This document shows, piece after piece, positions 61,847 through 64,000 of a stretch of DNA of 64,000 nt. Where the stretch lies: assembly GCF_020360975.1 (NCBI RefSeq), contig NW_025408668.1, forward strand, positions 2,170,001-2,234,000, given 5' to 3'. The notes beneath the pieces are model-generated. The model saw nothing but the letters and a program-made list of their open reading frames with translations, did no database searches and had not been told where the DNA came from. The first letter of the stretch is position 1; every line of letters starts with the position of its first letter. A program made the translations under genes and the position numbers. The DNA comes from Hirsutella rhossiliensis (Eukaryota > Ascomycota > Sordariomycetes > Hypocreales > Ophiocordycipitaceae).

Positions 61847-62880
61847 AGACCTTATTACTATCGTCTAAATCGGACTCTAGCTCTATAATTCGAGCCTTCC
61901 TTCTTTTATTAATAGTAGAAATACTACTAGAAGGGGATTTCTTCCTAGAAGAAGAAGATAAAGAAGATTTTCTCTTCTTAGAAATTTAAGTCCTATCGTC
62001 CTTTTTTCCTTTATTTAAAACCTAATAAGTAGGAGCCTTATTCGGGTATAATTTATAGCAATTTACTATAAAATGCCCTGGTTTTTTATATTCCTTATAA
62101 TAAGGAGTATCTATAGAATTTTTACGGGATTCCTAAGGCTTCCTTTATATTAAGAAGGCTTTCTCCGAAGATATATCTATATCCTCTATTCTTCTAGCTT
62201 CGTCTAAAAGACTAGCTATTAAGGATTCGAGGGTAAACGCCGTAGAATTATACCTAAGGCTCTGCGTGATATTTATAATATAGCTTCTAAATTCCTTATT
62301 AAGGCAATTAAGAATCTATGCTATAAGAATAAATTCCGGAATTTCTATATTATAGGATTTTAAATCCTTATAAATTTCCTTTACCTTATAAAGGTATTTC
62401 TCTAAATTAAAGTCTAAGGGACTAAGATTAAAGAGCTGCTTAATAAGTAGATAATTCGACCAAAAGTTCGACGGATTATATAGCTTTTTAAGCTTATCCT
62501 ACGCTTCTTTAGCATTTTTTAGATACCGAATTTATATTAAGGGACTATCTTTAACTTAAAGGAATATTATAGATAAAGCCTCTATAGTCTATATATAATT
62601 TGCTTGCTTTAGAGTAGTAATAAGCTTTTCTTTTATAAGGATAGCTTCTATCCTCGTAATCTAAAAAGTATAATTTAAATTTCCCTTAAGTCTAGAGAAT
62701 TTATATTCTTTTTATCTACCTATCTTATATAAATTCGGTACTATTTCGTTCGTAGGGATCGAGAAGTCTAGACGGGAGTTTAAGAGCGTAGGAAGGTAAA
62801 AGAAGTAGAGGGGAATTTCGAAAGGAATTTTAATTAAATATTTTAACGAGGAATTTCAAAGGTATAAGTTAATTTCCCGG
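61847..62880 (-). pseudogene. Copia-1 gag with zinc knuckle
   Basis: The minus-strand zinc knuckle at 62058-62099 reads YKEYKKPGHFIVNC. With the two Tyr as former Cys, the spacing is exactly C-x2-C-x4-H-x4-C. Upstream helices (about 62.2-62.75 kb) fit a Copia gag. Followed on the minus strand by a Ser/Lys/Glu-rich segment (about 61.9-62.0 kb). Confidence 0.75.
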
Positions 62881-62894
62881 CTTAAAAGGAGTAA

Positions 62895-62909
62895 GCCGGG
62901 CTTATAACC
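62895..62909 (-). other. Copia-1 primer-binding site
   Basis: Minus-strand GGTTATAAGCCCGGC directly beside the LTR remnant. It is the same site as in Copia-2 and the miniature element. One RIP-type reversion restores the initiator-tRNA complement. Confidence 0.65.
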
Positions 62910-62968
62910 TCTTAAGGTATATAAGCAAAAGCGGAATTTTAGGAAATCAAGGAATTACGTAGGACTAC
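62910..62968 (-). repeat. Copia-1 5' LTR remnant (59 bp)
   Basis: Matches the first 59 bases of the plus-strand LTR (TCTTAAGGTATATAAGC ... GGACTAC) and then stops abruptly. The break was caused by a deletion or a later insertion. Confidence 0.85.
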
Positions 62969-63457
62969 TTTAACGGGTAAGATCGCACCCCTATAGATAT
63001 TAGCCTATTAAAGGGATAAGACCCCTAGCACCCCCTTTCTAACTTACTTTAAAGTATACTTAAAGCCTTTATAAAGACCTTAATTATCTAACTAGGCATC
63101 TTCCTTAATTATAGTTAATTTAAATTTTTGTTTTTCCCCTTTAAAGTAAAGGCCGCTAGTTACGCGACTCTAGTAAAGATAAAGAGGTATAGAGTAAAGA
63201 AATCTCTAAGACTTATATCTATAACCTAAGGCCCTAAGAGCTATATATAGGACTAATAATTAGATAATTGCGTAGTTAATTACTCTACTAATCCTTAGCT
63301 ACGTGCTATACGTGCTTTAGGTATATGCCCTCGTCCCCGTTAAAACTAGTCTTTAGGGCGTAAACTCGTTATTCCGTTTTATTTATACGGCGATAAGTAG
63401 CTTTACGAAGCCGAGAATACCTAGAGGACGACGGTACTATTTAAAAAAAAATCTAGG
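62969..63457. other. Unassigned sequence after Copia-1
   Basis: No repeat shared with the rest of the window and no clear frame. It opens with AACGGGTAAGATCGCACCCC (62973-62992), which could be an element edge, but no partner was found. Confidence 0.4.
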
Positions 63458-64000
63458 GATTTAATAATTAAAGCAGAAACTACCTTAATAGCTAGAGTTA
63501 GGGACCTAATAAGGCGATAGACTTACTAGGAAATAAATAATTAGATAATGCCTTCGCTAGTAGTAAAGGAAAAGCAATAAGCTAATACTAAAAAACCCCG
63601 AGCTCTTATTATCGGCCCTATAACCCTTAATACTAGCGACTTAGTTAAGAAACTATAATCCTTATATAATGCTTTAAAAGATATAAATAACGATAATAGC
63701 GTAATCTAGACTATTCTAGAACCCTACTAAGACCTCTTACTTATATACGTACTAATAATACTAATATAGGTACTAACGAGGGATACCCTAATAACCTTAA
63801 CCTTAGCTCTCCTCTATATAGTAGCTTATAGAGAACGCTTACCTCCCGCTAATAGATAAGAAAGTAAGTAATAAGATAGTTATAATAAGATATCCTTTAA
63901 CTCCGAAAACTCTAACTCTAAATTTCGTAACCTCGTAATCTATAGGCATACTATATCTAGAAACGCTAGCCGTTAAGAGGGATTATCTAATCCTATTACT
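63458..64000 (+). pseudogene. Unidentified rightward frame, runs off the window
   Basis: Plus-strand register from 63458 stays open to the window end apart from TAG/TAA codons. Readable parts include VKEK (about 63.57 kb), KKPRALIIGPITLNTSDLVK (about 63.59-63.65 kb), NALKDINNDNSVI (about 63.67-63.71 kb) and a Ser/Asn-rich end. CpA is depleted, so it was a repeated sequence. I do not recognise it. A transposase C-terminal tail is conceivable but unsupported. Confidence 0.4.

Larger units (their letters stand above)
56871..62968 (-). mobile_element. Copia-1, Ty1/Copia element with truncated 5' LTR
   Basis: Coding strand minus. The 3' LTR is 56871-57438 (568 bp). The 5' LTR keeps only 59 bp (62910-62968) before unrelated sequence. 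Gag lies at 61.85-62.88 kb and pol at 57.8-61.27 kb. A solo LTR of the same family (61274-61841, duplication ATTTA) is inserted between them. CpA depletion is moderate to strong. Confidence 0.88.

Noticed and set aside
63590..63660. Pogo/Fot1-type transposase C-terminus
   Set aside because: The resemblance is limited to a Pro-rich, Thr/Ser-rich run. No DDE motif or terminal repeat is visible.
1..64000. CRISPR array, bacterial operons, ribosome-binding sites or riboswitches
   Set aside because: Fungal retrotransposons, RIP signature and no regularly spaced short repeats. Nothing prokaryotic is present.

Overview
The window is a gene-poor, transposon-packed tract from a filamentous ascomycete (Pezizomycotina) that carries, or carried, very strong repeat-induced point mutation (RIP). 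The main evidence is dinucleotide content. CpA and TpG are almost absent on both strands, even in GC-rich blocks: one 470-bp LTR (3176-3645) has no CpA and a single TpG. Stop codons inside recognisable reading frames are mostly TAG/TAA, as expected from CAG, CAA and TGG. Cys and His ligands of zinc knuckles appear as Tyr (TGY to TAY, CAY to TAY). I see no intact gene, rRNA, CRISPR array or convincing tRNA gene.

The layout is a nested stack, solved from LTR lengths and target-site duplications (TSDs). Gypsy-C (start outside the window) is cut at 3175/18945 by Gypsy-B1 (3176-18944, TSD AGTAG). B1 contains a 370-bp miniature LTR element (3975-4344, TSD ACGTT) and Gypsy-A (9801-17358). Gypsy-A holds a solo Copia-1 LTR (11624-12191, TSD ATTAT). 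Gypsy-C ends at 22069. A DUF3435 gene of the Crypton/Starship-captain-like tyrosine recombinase family follows on the minus strand. It is split (23190-23563 and 45973-47960) by Gypsy-B2 (23564-45972, TSD TCTTA). B2 carries LINE-1 (28083-35449, 15-bp TSD), and its 3' LTR is broken by Gypsy-B3 (37796-45626). From 48509, an inverted Gypsy-B4 fragment is interrupted by LINE-2 (13-bp TSD), which is itself interrupted by Copia-2 (49208-55549, TSD GTTAT). B4 also holds a 100-bp TG...CA island that escaped RIP (56179-56278). Copia-1 (56871-62968) follows, with a solo LTR of its own family between gag and pol. The last kilobase holds an unidentified rightward frame.

The families share parts. Copia-1, Copia-2 and the miniature element have the same primer-binding site directly beside the LTR, matching the anticodon-loop region of an initiator-tRNA half. 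Copia-2 and the miniature element also share the polypurine tract. Gypsy-A and Gypsy-C carry a related accessory reading frame convergent to pol, with a Cys-x2-Cys motif and an acidic tail. LINE-1 also has a convergent frame in its 3' third. CpA is exhausted everywhere, but CpG retention tracks nesting: B3, which lies inside B2, keeps more CpG than B1 or B2. This suggests a fast RIP step followed by slower CpG decay.
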